Assembly: GCF_020832325.1 (NCBI RefSeq)
Contig: NZ_JAFIEU010000017.1
Coordinates: 120,853-184,852 of the forward strand
Direction: 5' to 3'
From: Lunatimonas sp.
GTDB lineage: Bacteria > Bacteroidota > Bacteroidia > Cytophagales > Cyclobacteriaceae
DNA length: 64,000 nt
Shown: piece by piece, positions 9,543-16,326 of the stretch
Numbering within the stretch: position 1 is the stretch's first letter
Layout of the letters: each line of letters starts with the position of its first letter
Translations under genes and position numbers: made by a program
The notes under the pieces: model-generated
What the model was told of the DNA's origin: nothing
Databases searched by the model: none
The model's input: only the letters and a program-made list of their open reading frames with translations

Positions 9543-10316
9543 ATGGAGGGAATTTCAAAAGGACTGAAAAAACTGGGTATCCATATCCTGATCATGATTG
9601 GGATCTTATTTGCCCTGTTATTCGTATTCTTTACCATTTATTTACCCAGCTATACCAGTCATGGAGAGTCGGTGACGGTACCGGATTTAGAGGGAATCCA
9701 TTATTCTGAGCTAAATAATTTTTTGGTTGCCAGGGATTTGCGTTATGAAGTCACGCTTGATAGCGGCTTTGTAGCGGAGGCGACACCCCTCTCCGTTCTT
9801 AAACAAAATCCCAAGCCAGGAGCAAAAGTGAAGCAGAACCGAAAGATCTACGTGACCTTGAATGCAGAAAATCCGCCGCTGATCAAAATGCCGGGGCTGG
9901 TCAATACGCAGCTGAAAAATGCTCAGGAAATTCTAGCCAATTATGGATTGGTTAGAGGGGAAATCGTCTATGTGCCAGACATCGGAATTAACGTAGTGCT
10001 GGAGCAAAAATACCGAGGACGGGATATCAAGGAGGGTTTTGAAATCCCGAAAGGCTCCCAAATTGACTTGGTGGTGGGTGATGGTTATGGCAATCAGAGC
10101 TTCGAAATGCCCAACCTAATTGGTATGGATGATGTGGAAGCTGAGTTTTTGATTTTGGGTTCAGGGCTACGTATGGGCAATATCAATTATGTGAAAACAG
10201 ATACGGTACCTAAGGGCACGGTCGTTCGGCAGCTGCCTCCAGATGGGGTCATGGCCAAAACAGGCGAACGAGTAGATATCTGGGTATCCGAGTTATTGGA
10301 TACTATACAGTTTTAG
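9543..10316 (+). CDS. Membrane-anchored protein with three PASTA domains
   Basis: The 257-residue product has an N-terminal transmembrane anchor (residues ~13-35, LIMIGILFALLFVFFTIY) followed by three PASTA repeats (about 43-110, 112-182 and 187-253). Each repeat has the VPDL/MPGL/MPNL opening and a K/P-rich close (KQNPKPGAKV, RQLPPDG). PASTA domains bind peptidoglycan fragments or beta-lactam-like ligands. No kinase or transpeptidase domain is attached, so this is a periplasmic-facing sensor or scaffold of unknown partner. The stop codon directly abuts the ATG of the next gene, suggesting an operon with the T9SS cargo protein and the rhodanese. A TAGCTTTA box at 9505-9512 is a possible -7 promoter element. 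Confidence 0.9.
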   Translation: MEGISKGLKKLGIHILIMIGILFALLFVFFTIYLPSYTSHGESVTVPDLEGIHYSELNNFLVARDLRYEVTLDSGFVAEATPLSVLKQNPKPGAKVKQNRKIYVTLNAENPPLIKMPGLVNTQLKNAQEILANYGLVRGEIVYVPDIGINVVLEQKYRGRDIKEGFEIPKGSQIDLVVGDGYGNQSFEMPNLIGMDDVEAEFLILGSGLRMGNINYVKTDTVPKGTVVRQLPPDGVMAKTGERVDIWVSELLDTIQF

Positions 10317-12173
10317 ATGAAGTCTCCGGAAACCATAGTAACCTGTGTGATTCTATTCCTGTTAACGGGGGTGTATACCACTGTTTTTGGGCAGTTTCAG
10401 CAGTTACCTGCGGGTCTAAAGCCGGGATCATCCGATGAAGCATCGCTTTCTATTTCTGCCAGACAAGCAGAGGAACGACTCAGCCTTCCATTTTGGGATG
10501 ATTTTTCATCCAATGTTCTCAATAGTAGCCTGTGGGATAATCAGGGTGCCACCCGGTCTACCTCTATTGGTGTTGACCCTCCTTCGCTCGGCGTGGTTTA
10601 CTTGGATGGGGTGGATGATTTGGGGAATCCTTATTCCAGAGAGCGGTTAGCCAATGGGGAAGGAGACCGTCTAACCTCTCTTCCTATAGACTTGTCGAAT
10701 CTTTCGGCTACAGAGAAGCAAACAGTATTCCTCAGCTTTTTCTGGCAGGCAGGAGGAAGGGGAGAGATGCCGGACGATACCGATCAGCTGGAGGTACAGT
10801 TTTTAAGTGCAACTGGGGATTGGGTCGTGGTCTGGGAACAAATGGGCGGAGATCACCTAGATCGACATGTTTTTGTTCAAGAGATTTTACAAGTTGCCCC
10901 TGAGTTTTTGCACGACAACTTTCGTTTTCGCTTTCAATATATCGGCAGGCTTTCGGGGCCTTTTGATACCTGGGTGCTGGATTATGTGTACCTCCACAAA
11001 AACCGGAATGCCAATGACCGTTTTTACGAAGATAGAGCTCTTTCGCTGGTCCCAAACAGCCCCTTGGGACGGTATACCGCCTATCCACTTTTTTGGCTGG
11101 AAGAACTTGGCGAAGAGGGGGGGCAGCGATTAGAAGGGCAGTTTAATAATCTAAGTAACCGATTCCGTGCGATGGAATTTACCGTCACCTTGAGCGATGC
11201 ACAGACAGGGGCTTTGATCCGAACGGTAAATGCCAATACACCCCTTATCCCCGTGCCTTTGGCTCAGGAGCGACGGAATTTTTTCAGTAACCCCATCAAC
11301 GACCTGAACGGCTTGCCCTCCGAAGGGTTTGACTTGGAAACAACCCTCTACTTATCTACAGGGGACTTATTTAAGGTAGCACGAGTCGTGGGTAGGGATA
11401 CGGTATTTGAGCCTTCCATCGACTTTCGGCTAAATGATACGGTGCGGACAGTGACTCCTCTAAGAGATTTTATGGCCTATGACGATGGATCGGCGGAATA
11501 CGCTGCTGGAATCAATCAAACTTCTGGCATGTTGGCGCTCAGGTATCAGGCCCCGGAGCCGGCTTATGTGACCGGTGTAAGCATCAATTTCACAAACTAC
11601 CTACAGCGTGGCAATGCTTTGGAATTGATGGTTTGGGACTCCCTAACCAGAAACGCTGTGCACCGACAGGAAATACTGATACCCGATTTTGAGGATATAG
11701 GAGATTTTGCCTATTTCCCCATAGATACCAATGTCCGCGTTTCCGGCTCTTTTTTCGTCGGCTTCATGCAATTTACCAATGACTTTATCTATGTGGGACT
11801 GGACAAAACTACCGATACTGGAGAGGAGGTTTTTTTCAATGTTTACGGGGAATGGCAGCAAAACGAGTCTGTCGAGGGAAGTTTAATGATCCGGCCGCAT
11901 CTTTCCCTACAGCCGCCTGTAGAGGGGAGGATACCTGAGTCCGAGGCAGCTGTATTCCTGTACCCCAACCCTACATATACCGAAAATGTGGTGTTGGTGG
12001 GTGCGGCAGAGCGAATTATGGTTTTTGATTTTCAAGGACGGGAAATTAATGTACCCATAGAACGGACGGAACAAGGTAATTTGATTAATTTTGCCAATCG
12101 GCAAAAAGGGCTTTACCTAGTCAGGGTACTCGCTGGAAATAAATGGAACGCTATCAGATTAATTATCAAATAA
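10317..12173 (+). CDS. T9SS-exported protein, otherwise unassigned
   Basis: A 618-residue secreted protein. Residues 1-25 form a signal peptide (VFGQ junction). The body is beta-rich; residues ~58-230 (LPFWDDFSS... WVLDYVYL) resemble the jelly-roll domains seen in Bacteroidetes surface proteins that precede a sorting domain. The last ~75 residues (VFLYPNPTYTENVVL ... KGLYLVRVLAG ... IRLIIK) are a T9SS type A sorting domain. I see no catalytic motif. The ATG follows the PASTA gene stop with no gap, and the rhodanese gene starts 3 bases downstream, so the three are almost certainly one transcript. Confidence 0.88.
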   Translation: MKSPETIVTCVILFLLTGVYTTVFGQFQQLPAGLKPGSSDEASLSISARQAEERLSLPFWDDFSSNVLNSSLWDNQGATRSTSIGVDPPSLGVVYLDGVDDLGNPYSRERLANGEGDRLTSLPIDLSNLSATEKQTVFLSFFWQAGGRGEMPDDTDQLEVQFLSATGDWVVVWEQMGGDHLDRHVFVQEILQVAPEFLHDNFRFRFQYIGRLSGPFDTWVLDYVYLHKNRNANDRFYEDRALSLVPNSPLGRYTAYPLFWLEELGEEGGQRLEGQFNNLSNRFRAMEFTVTLSDAQTGALIRTVNANTPLIPVPLAQERRNFFSNPINDLNGLPSEGFDLETTLYLSTGDLFKVARVVGRDTVFEPSIDFRLNDTVRTVTPLRDFMAYDDGSAEYAAGINQTSGMLALRYQAPEPAYVTGVSINFTNYLQRGNALELMVWDSLTRNAVHRQEILIPDFEDIGDFAYFPIDTNVRVSGSFFVGFMQFTNDFIYVGLDKTTDTGEEVFFNVYGEWQQNESVEGSLMIRPHLSLQPPVEGRIPESEAAVFLYPNPTYTENVVLVGAAERIMVFDFQGREINVPIERTEQGNLINFANRQKGLYLVRVLAGNKWNAIRLIIK

Positions 12174-12176
12174 ACC

Positions 12177-12485
12177 ATGGAAGACATAACCGTAGGAGAA
12201 CTGAAAGAGCGACTGGCTCGCAACGAAGAGTTTCTTTTTATTGACGTAAGGGAAGAATACGAATACGAAGACGACAATTTGGGTGCGCTGAATATTCCCC
12301 TGGGAGACCTTCCGGACAAATTGGATGAACTGGAGGAGTACAGGAACAAGGAAATAGTCATACACTGCCGATCAGGAGCCCGGAGTGGGAACGCGAAACA
12401 CTTTTTGATGTCAAAGGGTTTTGATAAGGTACGGAATGTACTGGGTGGTATCCTAGCATACAGGGCATTGGAAGAGGAGGAGTAA
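12177..12485 (+). CDS. Single-domain rhodanese-like protein
   Basis: The 102-residue product is a complete single rhodanese domain, with FIDVREEYEY near the N-terminus and an active-site loop HCRSGARSG containing C64, the persulfide-forming cysteine. It lacks a signal peptide, so it is cytoplasmic. Such proteins carry sulfane sulfur to unspecified acceptors or act in sulfide and cyanide handling; the specific partner is unknown. It is the last gene of the PASTA/T9SS transcription unit and is followed at once by a strong hairpin terminator. The residues after the active-site cysteine (RSGARS) match the thiosulfate sulfurtransferase class rather than phosphatase (Cdc25-like) rhodaneses. Confidence 0.92.
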   Translation: MEDITVGELKERLARNEEFLFIDVREEYEYEDDNLGALNIPLGDLPDKLDELEEYRNKEIVIHCRSGARSGNAKHFLMSKGFDKVRNVLGGILAYRALEEEE

Positions 12486-12502
12486 TTTCCTCCTCGTTTT
12501 TT
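12474..12502 (+). terminator. Rho-independent terminator after the rhodanese gene
   Basis: GAGGAGG (12474-12480) pairs with CCTCCTC (12489-12495) around an 8-nt loop and is followed by G and a run of T. It overlaps the rhodanese stop codon and ends at the 3' end of the convergent protease gene. Confidence 0.75.
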
Positions 12503-13616
12503 AGTCGATTATAAACGGTTGGGGGATAAAGCAAAGGATAAACAGCAAAATGGCCACCCAACCGAGGATTTTTTGAGAATGACTCAGCGGTCGATTATCT
12601 GCTACCGGAGGGTGCTGAATGCCCAAGACCCGCCCTAACAGAAATGCAAAAAACAGCCACCCACTGTATCCTTCCAACGTGGGAAAGAAGCTCACCAGAG
12701 AATATTGTAGCGCGACAATGAGTAAAGCGATCATCAGCTTGTTAGTCATCGTCAGCCCGGATTTGGCATAGCAAATGAACACAAAGCCCACGTAGAGTGG
12801 TAGGGCAATTAGTAGGTAGTTGAAATCTTCGAAGGGAGAGACTACACCGAGACCGGCAAAGAAGATAAAAACCGTGTAGGCAGTCATTGAGATCGTTTTG
12901 TGGTGTTTTGGAAACAACCCAAAGATCACGTGACCGCCGTCAAGCTGTCCGATGGGTAGGAGGTTTAGCGCCGTAAAAAACAGGGCCAGATAGCCCGCAA
13001 AAAGATAAGGATAATGGATTACCTCAGACATATTGGGCATCTTTTCCGGGTCTGCCAGTGTCTTTTCTAAAACCCAAAAAAGCAGGTTATATCCCAGTTT
13101 CAGGTCCATCACTCCTTCTTGTTTTTCCGGATCGTAGTCAGGATCCAGATACTCCGGATGAATTTCGTAAATGAAATCTGCTTCGGGGAGGTGGGTAAAC
13201 CCATATAAGAGCACTCCGATGGCCAACACAAAACCTGCGAGTGGACCAGCTATGCCAATATCGAAAAACTTTCTCCGGCTGCTGACCAGGCCTTTCATCT
13301 GAATGACCGCCCCGAATGTACCGATGGATGGCGCCCCGATAAAGCCCAACCATCCTGGGATAAAATAGGGTAGAGAAGCATTTACCCTGTGATAGATAGA
13401 AGCGAACAGATGACCCAATTCATGGACAAGCAAAATCCCGATAAAGGGTATAGAGAATTCCATTGCCCTAAGAAAATACTCCCAGGTAAGCGGCCTTTCG
13501 GACGAAAGTATGCTTCTTCCAAACAGCCATTCCCCCCCAGCCAAGGTAGTTGCAGTTAGTGTTAGGAAAAATAGTAGGCCGTGTTTGGCATAGGTTTTTG
13601 GACTATACATGCGCAA
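12501..13616 (-). CDS. M50 (site-2 protease family) membrane metalloprotease
   Basis: A 371-residue polytopic membrane protein with the site-2 protease signatures: HELGH at residues 65-69 inside a membrane segment (zinc ligands H65, H69; base E66) and the second motif NLLPIGQLDGGH, which supplies the Asp ligand and the conserved LDG. I count about 8-9 hydrophobic segments. Members cleave transmembrane or membrane-anchored substrates; the Bacteroidetes soluble-loop type, like this one, has no PDZ domain and no known substrate. The start could be the first ATG (13616) or the third codon ATG (13610). The gene overlaps the downstream-coded end of the HAD hydrolase by 14 bases, so they are likely co-transcribed. 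Confidence 0.9.
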   Translation of the reverse strand: MRMYSPKTYAKHGLLFFLTLTATTLAGGEWLFGRSILSSERPLTWEYFLRAMEFSIPFIGILLVHELGHLFASIYHRVNASLPYFIPGWLGFIGAPSIGTFGAVIQMKGLVSSRRKFFDIGIAGPLAGFVLAIGVLLYGFTHLPEADFIYEIHPEYLDPDYDPEKQEGVMDLKLGYNLLFWVLEKTLADPEKMPNMSEVIHYPYLFAGYLALFFTALNLLPIGQLDGGHVIFGLFPKHHKTISMTAYTVFIFFAGLGVVSPFEDFNYLLIALPLYVGFVFICYAKSGLTMTNKLMIALLIVALQYSLVSFFPTLEGYSGWLFFAFLLGRVLGIQHPPVADNRPLSHSQKILGWVAILLFILCFIPQPFIID

Positions 13617-14229
13617 AAAACTCGATCAATGCCTTGGGATGGTTTACGTGATGGGTTTGGATTCCAACGCTTTTGGCGCCTTCTAAGTTTGATTCCAAGT
13701 CGTCAAAAAAGAGAAATTCTTCCGGTTTTCCGCCGACGGCCTGCACCACAGCCTTATAGATTGCTGGGTCGGGCTTTCGCAGACCCATCTCGTGGCTTAG
13801 AAACAGCCGGCCAAACAGTTTCATCCATTGGTTTCCTAGTCTGTCGGCAAAGACTCTTTCCACTACCTTGAAGTGGATGGAGTTCGTATTGCTCAGCATG
13901 TAGATACCAAAGTTCATTTTAAGCTTTTTAAGAAGTTCCAGTCGTTCTTGGGGGATGTCTACTAATAGGGCATTCCATACCTCATCGATCCAAGCATCCT
14001 CCCATTCCTGCCCAAAGTAGCTTCTAACCCCGTCACGAAAGGCCGCTTCGCTGATTTTTCCCATTTCGAGTTGGTAATGGATATCGGAAACCATAAACTC
14101 CTTTACTTGCTCGTGGGCGGATTGGGGTAGCTTGCTATATAATTTATTGAAAGTGAGCGAATAGTCTATATCGTAAATTACATTGCCTAAGTCAAAGATT
14201 AAAAATTTAATATCCTTTGTGTTTTTCAT
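13603..14229 (-). CDS. HAD-superfamily hydrolase (subfamily IA)
   Basis: A ~208-residue haloacid-dehalogenase fold phosphatase. The family motifs are visible: motif I FLIFDLGNVIYDI (the second Asp position is replaced by Asn/Val, the usual variant in YihX-like proteins), motif II LSNTNS, and motif III/IV with RKPDPAIY and FFDDLESN. The closest known type is the alpha-D-glucose-1-phosphate phosphatase YihX group, but the substrate cannot be read from sequence. The frame is open further upstream, but MKNTKDIKFLIFDLG at 14229 gives the standard N-terminus. The 3' end overlaps the start of the M50 protease gene. Confidence 0.88.
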   Translation of the reverse strand: MKNTKDIKFLIFDLGNVIYDIDYSLTFNKLYSKLPQSAHEQVKEFMVSDIHYQLEMGKISEAAFRDGVRSYFGQEWEDAWIDEVWNALLVDIPQERLELLKKLKMNFGIYMLSNTNSIHFKVVERVFADRLGNQWMKLFGRLFLSHEMGLRKPDPAIYKAVVQAVGGKPEEFLFFDDLESNLEGAKSVGIQTHHVNHPKALIEFFAHV

Positions 14230-14322
14230 TCCTCTTGAAGTTGTGAATTTAAATTCAAATATGTAACATTGCAGTCCCAAAAGCAAGGTGTTGCGGAGGG
14301 ATATCCGTCAAAAAAACAGTTT

Positions 14323-14413
14323 AGGCGTATATCTCAGTTGGTTAGAGCTTCTGACTCCCCCGATAGGAATCGGGGCAGGAGGTTTGAAGAGATATTGAGA
14401 GTTAAAGTATTTT
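14323..14413 (+). repeat. tRNA-Met 5'-half/hairpin repeat, copy 1 (91 bp)
   Basis: First of three head-to-tail 91-bp units. It aligns with the first 35 bases of the tRNA-Met gene (acceptor 5' strand, D arm, 5' strand of the anticodon stem, CTC of the loop) with three substitutions near the acceptor. The anticodon is replaced by the 18-nt hairpin CCCCGATAGGAATCGGGG. After CAGGAG it departs from tRNA sequence and ends in an A/T-rich tail. It cannot fold as a tRNA because it has no T arm or 3' acceptor strand. Confidence 0.9.
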
Positions 14414-14504
14414 GGGCCTATAGCTCAGTTGGTTAGAGCTTCTGACTCCCCCGATAGCAATCGGGGCAGGAGGTTTGAAGAGATATTGAGAGTTTAAGTA
14501 TTTT
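14414..14504 (+). repeat. tRNA-Met 5'-half/hairpin repeat, copy 2 (91 bp)
   Basis: Second 91-bp unit. Its first 35 bases are identical to the intact tRNA-Met gene. The hairpin loop is AGCA instead of AGGA, leaving the 7-bp stem CCCCGAT/ATCGGGG unbroken. The tail differs from copy 1 by one base (TTTAAG for TTAAAG). Confidence 0.9.
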
Positions 14505-14595
14505 GGGCCTATAGCTCAGTTGGTTAGAGCTTCTGACTCCCCCGATAGGAATCGGGGCAGGAGGTTTGAAGAGATATTGAGAGTTAAAGTGTTTT
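14505..14595 (+). repeat. tRNA-Met 5'-half/hairpin repeat, copy 3 (91 bp)
   Basis: Third 91-bp unit, ending exactly at the first base of the intact tRNA-Met gene, so the unit boundary coincides with the 5' end of mature tRNA. The hairpin is CCCCGATAGGAATCGGGG. The tail after CAGGAG reads GTTTGA, which matches the 3'-half relic at 15015-15074 if 7 bases (GTCCCTG) are deleted. Confidence 0.9.
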
Positions 14596-14669
14596 GGGCC
14601 TATAGCTCAGTTGGTTAGAGCTTCTGACTCATAATCAGGAGGTCCCTGGTTCGAGCCCAGGTGGGCCCA
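14596..14669 (+). tRNA. tRNA-Met (anticodon CAU)
   Basis: A complete 74-nt cloverleaf. The acceptor GGGCCTA pairs with TGGGCCC (one G-T pair), discriminator A. The D stem is GCTC/GAGC. The anticodon stem TCTGA/TCAGG has a U-G closing pair at its base, and the loop CTCATAA gives anticodon CAU. The T stem CCTGG/CCAGG carries loop TTCGAGC. No CCA is encoded. The loop and acceptor fit elongator tRNA-Met better than initiator (no C1-A72 mismatch). A tRNA-Ile2 whose CAU is modified to lysidine is possible in principle but less likely. It is the only intact member of the array. Confidence 0.93.
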
Positions 14670-14677
14670 CGCTAGTG

Positions 14678-14707
14678 CCGCTTAGTTTTTCTAAGCGGTT
14701 TTTTTAT
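14678..14707 (+). terminator. Rho-independent terminator after tRNA-Met
   Basis: CCGCTTAG (14678-14685) and CTAAGCGG (14691-14698) form an 8-bp stem with a T5 loop, followed by a run of T. It separates the tRNA transcript from the GIY-YIG gene. Confidence 0.88.
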
Positions 14708-14716
14708 TTTTAGGAT

Positions 14717-15019
14717 ATGGAAAAGTCTTTTGTTTACGCTCTTTATTCAAAAAAGTTGGATCGGTTCTATACAGGAGTAACCACGCTCACTGTGGAAGAA
14801 AGGCTTGAGAAACACATTCAAAAGCATTATGGAAAACTTAATTTCACACAGAAAGCCGATGATTGGCAATTATTCTGGTACTTGGAGTGTAACTCTTTCA
14901 AACAAGCACGGAATATTGAACTCCATATCAAAAAAATGAAATCAAGGGTTTATATCCAGAATCTCAAGAAGTACCCGGAAATTGGTGATAAATTACTCCT
15001 TAGATACATAAACCTCTGA
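14717..15019 (+). CDS. Small GIY-YIG endonuclease
   Basis: The 100-residue product is a complete single GIY-YIG nuclease domain of the stand-alone (UPF0213/UvrC-like) type. The two-part signature is VYALYS at residues 6-11 and FYTGVT at 17-22. The family's conserved Arg is R29 (VEERLEKH), and the metal-binding Glu is E68 (ARNIELHIKK), within a basic helix (KKMKSR). The C-terminus ends LKKYPEIGDKLLLRYINL. It begins 10 bases after the tRNA-Met terminator. Its TGA stop lies inside the anticodon-stem sequence of the tRNA 3'-half relic (15015-15074), so gene and relic form one unit. Such nucleases are used in homing, repair and restriction; the role here is unknown. A second, dead copy of the 3' end lies at 16182-16241. 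Confidence 0.9.
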   Translation: MEKSFVYALYSKKLDRFYTGVTTLTVEERLEKHIQKHYGKLNFTQKADDWQLFWYLECNSFKQARNIELHIKKMKSRVYIQNLKKYPEIGDKLLLRYINL

Positions 15020-15074
15020 CTCCCCCGATAGGAATCGGGGCAGGAGGTCCCTGGTTTGAGCCCAGGTGGGCCCA
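15015..15074 (+). pseudogene. tRNA-Met 3'-half relic with hairpin in place of the anticodon
   Basis: TCTGACTC is followed by the hairpin CCCCGATAGGAATCGGGG, then CAGGAGGTCCCTGG and the rest of the tRNA to GGGCCCA. Its last 34 bases match the intact tRNA with a single C-to-T change in the T loop (TTTGAGC for TTCGAGC). The acceptor 5' strand and D arm are absent, replaced by the GIY-YIG gene. Together with the three 5'-half repeats it would rebuild one full hairpin-bearing tRNA. Confidence 0.88.
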
Positions 15075-15458
15075 AGATAGTTCTGAATATCAGCTAATTA
15101 CAAGATATTGGTGCAGATTTGGTGCAGATTGACCAAGAATCTTAAAGGGATTTAGTCCTGTCAGTATTCACTGGCAGGACTACTTTTTTTATGAAGTGTG
15201 AGTTAATGTTCATGAGGACGAAAGGTACATCTTTTACTAGTCACTTGGTCCAGTTGATTATCACAATTGAGTATTCTTCTCTCATTCGCCTGAATCTAGA
15301 ATGCCCACCTATCCGGAAACCTTCTGGCTTAATCAAGTTTTGATGACTGTAATTATAAAGAGAATCCGAAAACAAGACGATGCGCATTAGGGTATTCTAA
15401 CGATAAACTCCTTAGGTATTTTATCAAAGTTGTATATCTTAGGGCAAAAATAACGCAA
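15075..15458 (+). other. Non-coding stretch downstream of the tRNA relic
   Basis: This 384-bp gap has two features. The decamer GGTGCAGATT occurs twice, at 15110-15119 and 15121-15130, a possible recombination-site or tRNA-processing remnant. A hairpin terminator follows (see 15154-15190). The remaining 270 bases up to the HEPN gene are A/T-rich, with no gene that I can support. Confidence 0.5.
15154..15190 (+). terminator. Rho-independent terminator
   Basis: AGTCCTGTCAG (15154-15164) pairs with CTGGCAGGACT (15171-15181) with one G-T pair and a 6-nt loop, followed by AC and seven T. With no gene just upstream, it probably terminated the transcript of the relic or of an excised element. Confidence 0.75.
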
Positions 15459-16145
15459 ATGACAAACCATAGACAAGGGCAGTCTCCTTTAAACCCATTA
15501 GAAATTAAAGAATGGCTAGATGATTTAAGGAACATTCTCTTTGATTTAAATATTTGCCTTGATAATGTTAAGCGGTTGTCAATGTTAAAATACGAACAGG
15601 AAGAATGGGTTAAAGGTCATGGTTTTTTTGATCTCTACATGCACCAACTCCGATTTATCATCGTAATACAACTTTCAAAACTGATTGCGGATAATAAGCG
15701 CACACACAAGAGAAACTTCTTTCACCTATGCGAAAAGCTTGAATTAATGGATTTGAATGGTGATTTTTTAAAAGAACTAAGAAAGTATCAGCCAGATAGC
15801 CGATTTGAACTAGAGTCAACCCAACAAAGCATAGATGTGCTGACCGAAAATGTAAAAGAAAAACTTAATCGACATCGTTTCCAGATTGAGTCAATTGTTA
15901 AAGCAAGGGATCAAATATATGCCCATAATGATCCTAATTCAAACAAGAAAGTTCCTGTCATCCGGGACTTGGAAATTATGATTCTGCTCTGTAACGAGGT
16001 ATTCAATGGGTTTACAGGGGAGCTCTTTAAATCTCATACTGAATTCTCACGCACTACAGGATGGGATATTGATTTTATACTTAAAGAGATGAGCGCAAGG
16101 CGGAAGTTGAAATTGGAAGAAAGACCTTTGAGAGGCAATGTTTAA
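15459..16145 (+). CDS. HEPN-domain protein, AbiU2-like (putative RNase)
   Basis: The 228-residue protein is mostly helical and lacks a signal peptide. Residues 150-156, RDQIYAH, fit the HEPN signature R-x(4-6)-H, the catalytic pair of many abortive-infection and toxin RNases. The surrounding pattern (long helices, then ARDQIYAHNDPN) is closest to the AbiU2 HEPN group as I know it. Base composition is clearly more A/T-rich than flanking genes, suggesting transfer. It lies in the tRNA/GIY-YIG region with no antitoxin-like partner beside it. The ATG at 15459 follows an A-rich leader. The HEPN call is moderate; RNase activity and a defence role are inference. Confidence 0.62.
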   Translation: MTNHRQGQSPLNPLEIKEWLDDLRNILFDLNICLDNVKRLSMLKYEQEEWVKGHGFFDLYMHQLRFIIVIQLSKLIADNKRTHKRNFFHLCEKLELMDLNGDFLKELRKYQPDSRFELESTQQSIDVLTENVKEKLNRHRFQIESIVKARDQIYAHNDPNSNKKVPVIRDLEIMILLCNEVFNGFTGELFKSHTEFSRTTGWDIDFILKEMSARRKLKLEERPLRGNV

Positions 16146-16181
16146 TTTATGGTTTGCGCAAATCACTTTTATCGTTCTGAC

Positions 16182-16241
16182 TGTTTCAAGGACCTCAAAA
16201 AGTACCCGGAAATTAGTGATAAATTACTCGTCTTCCACTAG
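16182..16241 (+). pseudogene. Relic of a GIY-YIG gene 3' end
   Basis: In frame, this encodes DLKKYPEISDKLLVFH and a stop, matching the C-terminus LKKYPEIGDKLL of the GIY-YIG nuclease at 14717-15019 at both DNA and protein level. The N-terminal catalytic part is absent. The stop codon is followed within 3 bases by a palindromic repeat, repeating the gene-then-hairpin layout of the intact copy. Confidence 0.78.
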
Positions 16242-16243
16242 GC

Positions 16244-16326
16244 ATGGATTCCCTGTCTGCCGACGAGGTCATAGCCGTCAGGCAGGGATTCCATCTGACC
16301 TTCGAAAAACAAAAAATATACAAATG
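16244..16326 (+). repeat. Palindromic repeat plus 3' flank related to the 92-bp repeat family
   Basis: Bases 16244-16293 form an imperfect long hairpin (ATGGATTCCCTGTCTGC against GCAGGGATTCCAT). The sequence from GATTCCATCTGACC to the ATG at 16324-16326 aligns with the minus-strand end of the 92-bp repeats at 25948-26039 and 20541-20632, which also end at ATG-AAA/AAG. The 27-codon frame that starts here (16324-16407) has no family features. From there to the outer-membrane protein gene I see only a promoter box. Confidence 0.6.

Noticed and set aside
14323..14595. Three extra tRNA-Met genes
   Set aside because: Each has only the 5' half; the T arm and 3' acceptor strand are absent, and the anticodon is replaced by a hairpin.
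14323..15074. CRISPR array
   Set aside because: The 91-bp units are contiguous repeats without unique spacers, and no cas genes are present.
14596..15130. Classical genomic-island integration with att sites at tRNA-Met
   Set aside because: The 34-bp 3' tRNA repeat fits an att duplication, but only the GIY-YIG gene lies between the two copies, no integrase is present, and the hairpin in the anticodon loop is unexplained; kept as an alternative only.
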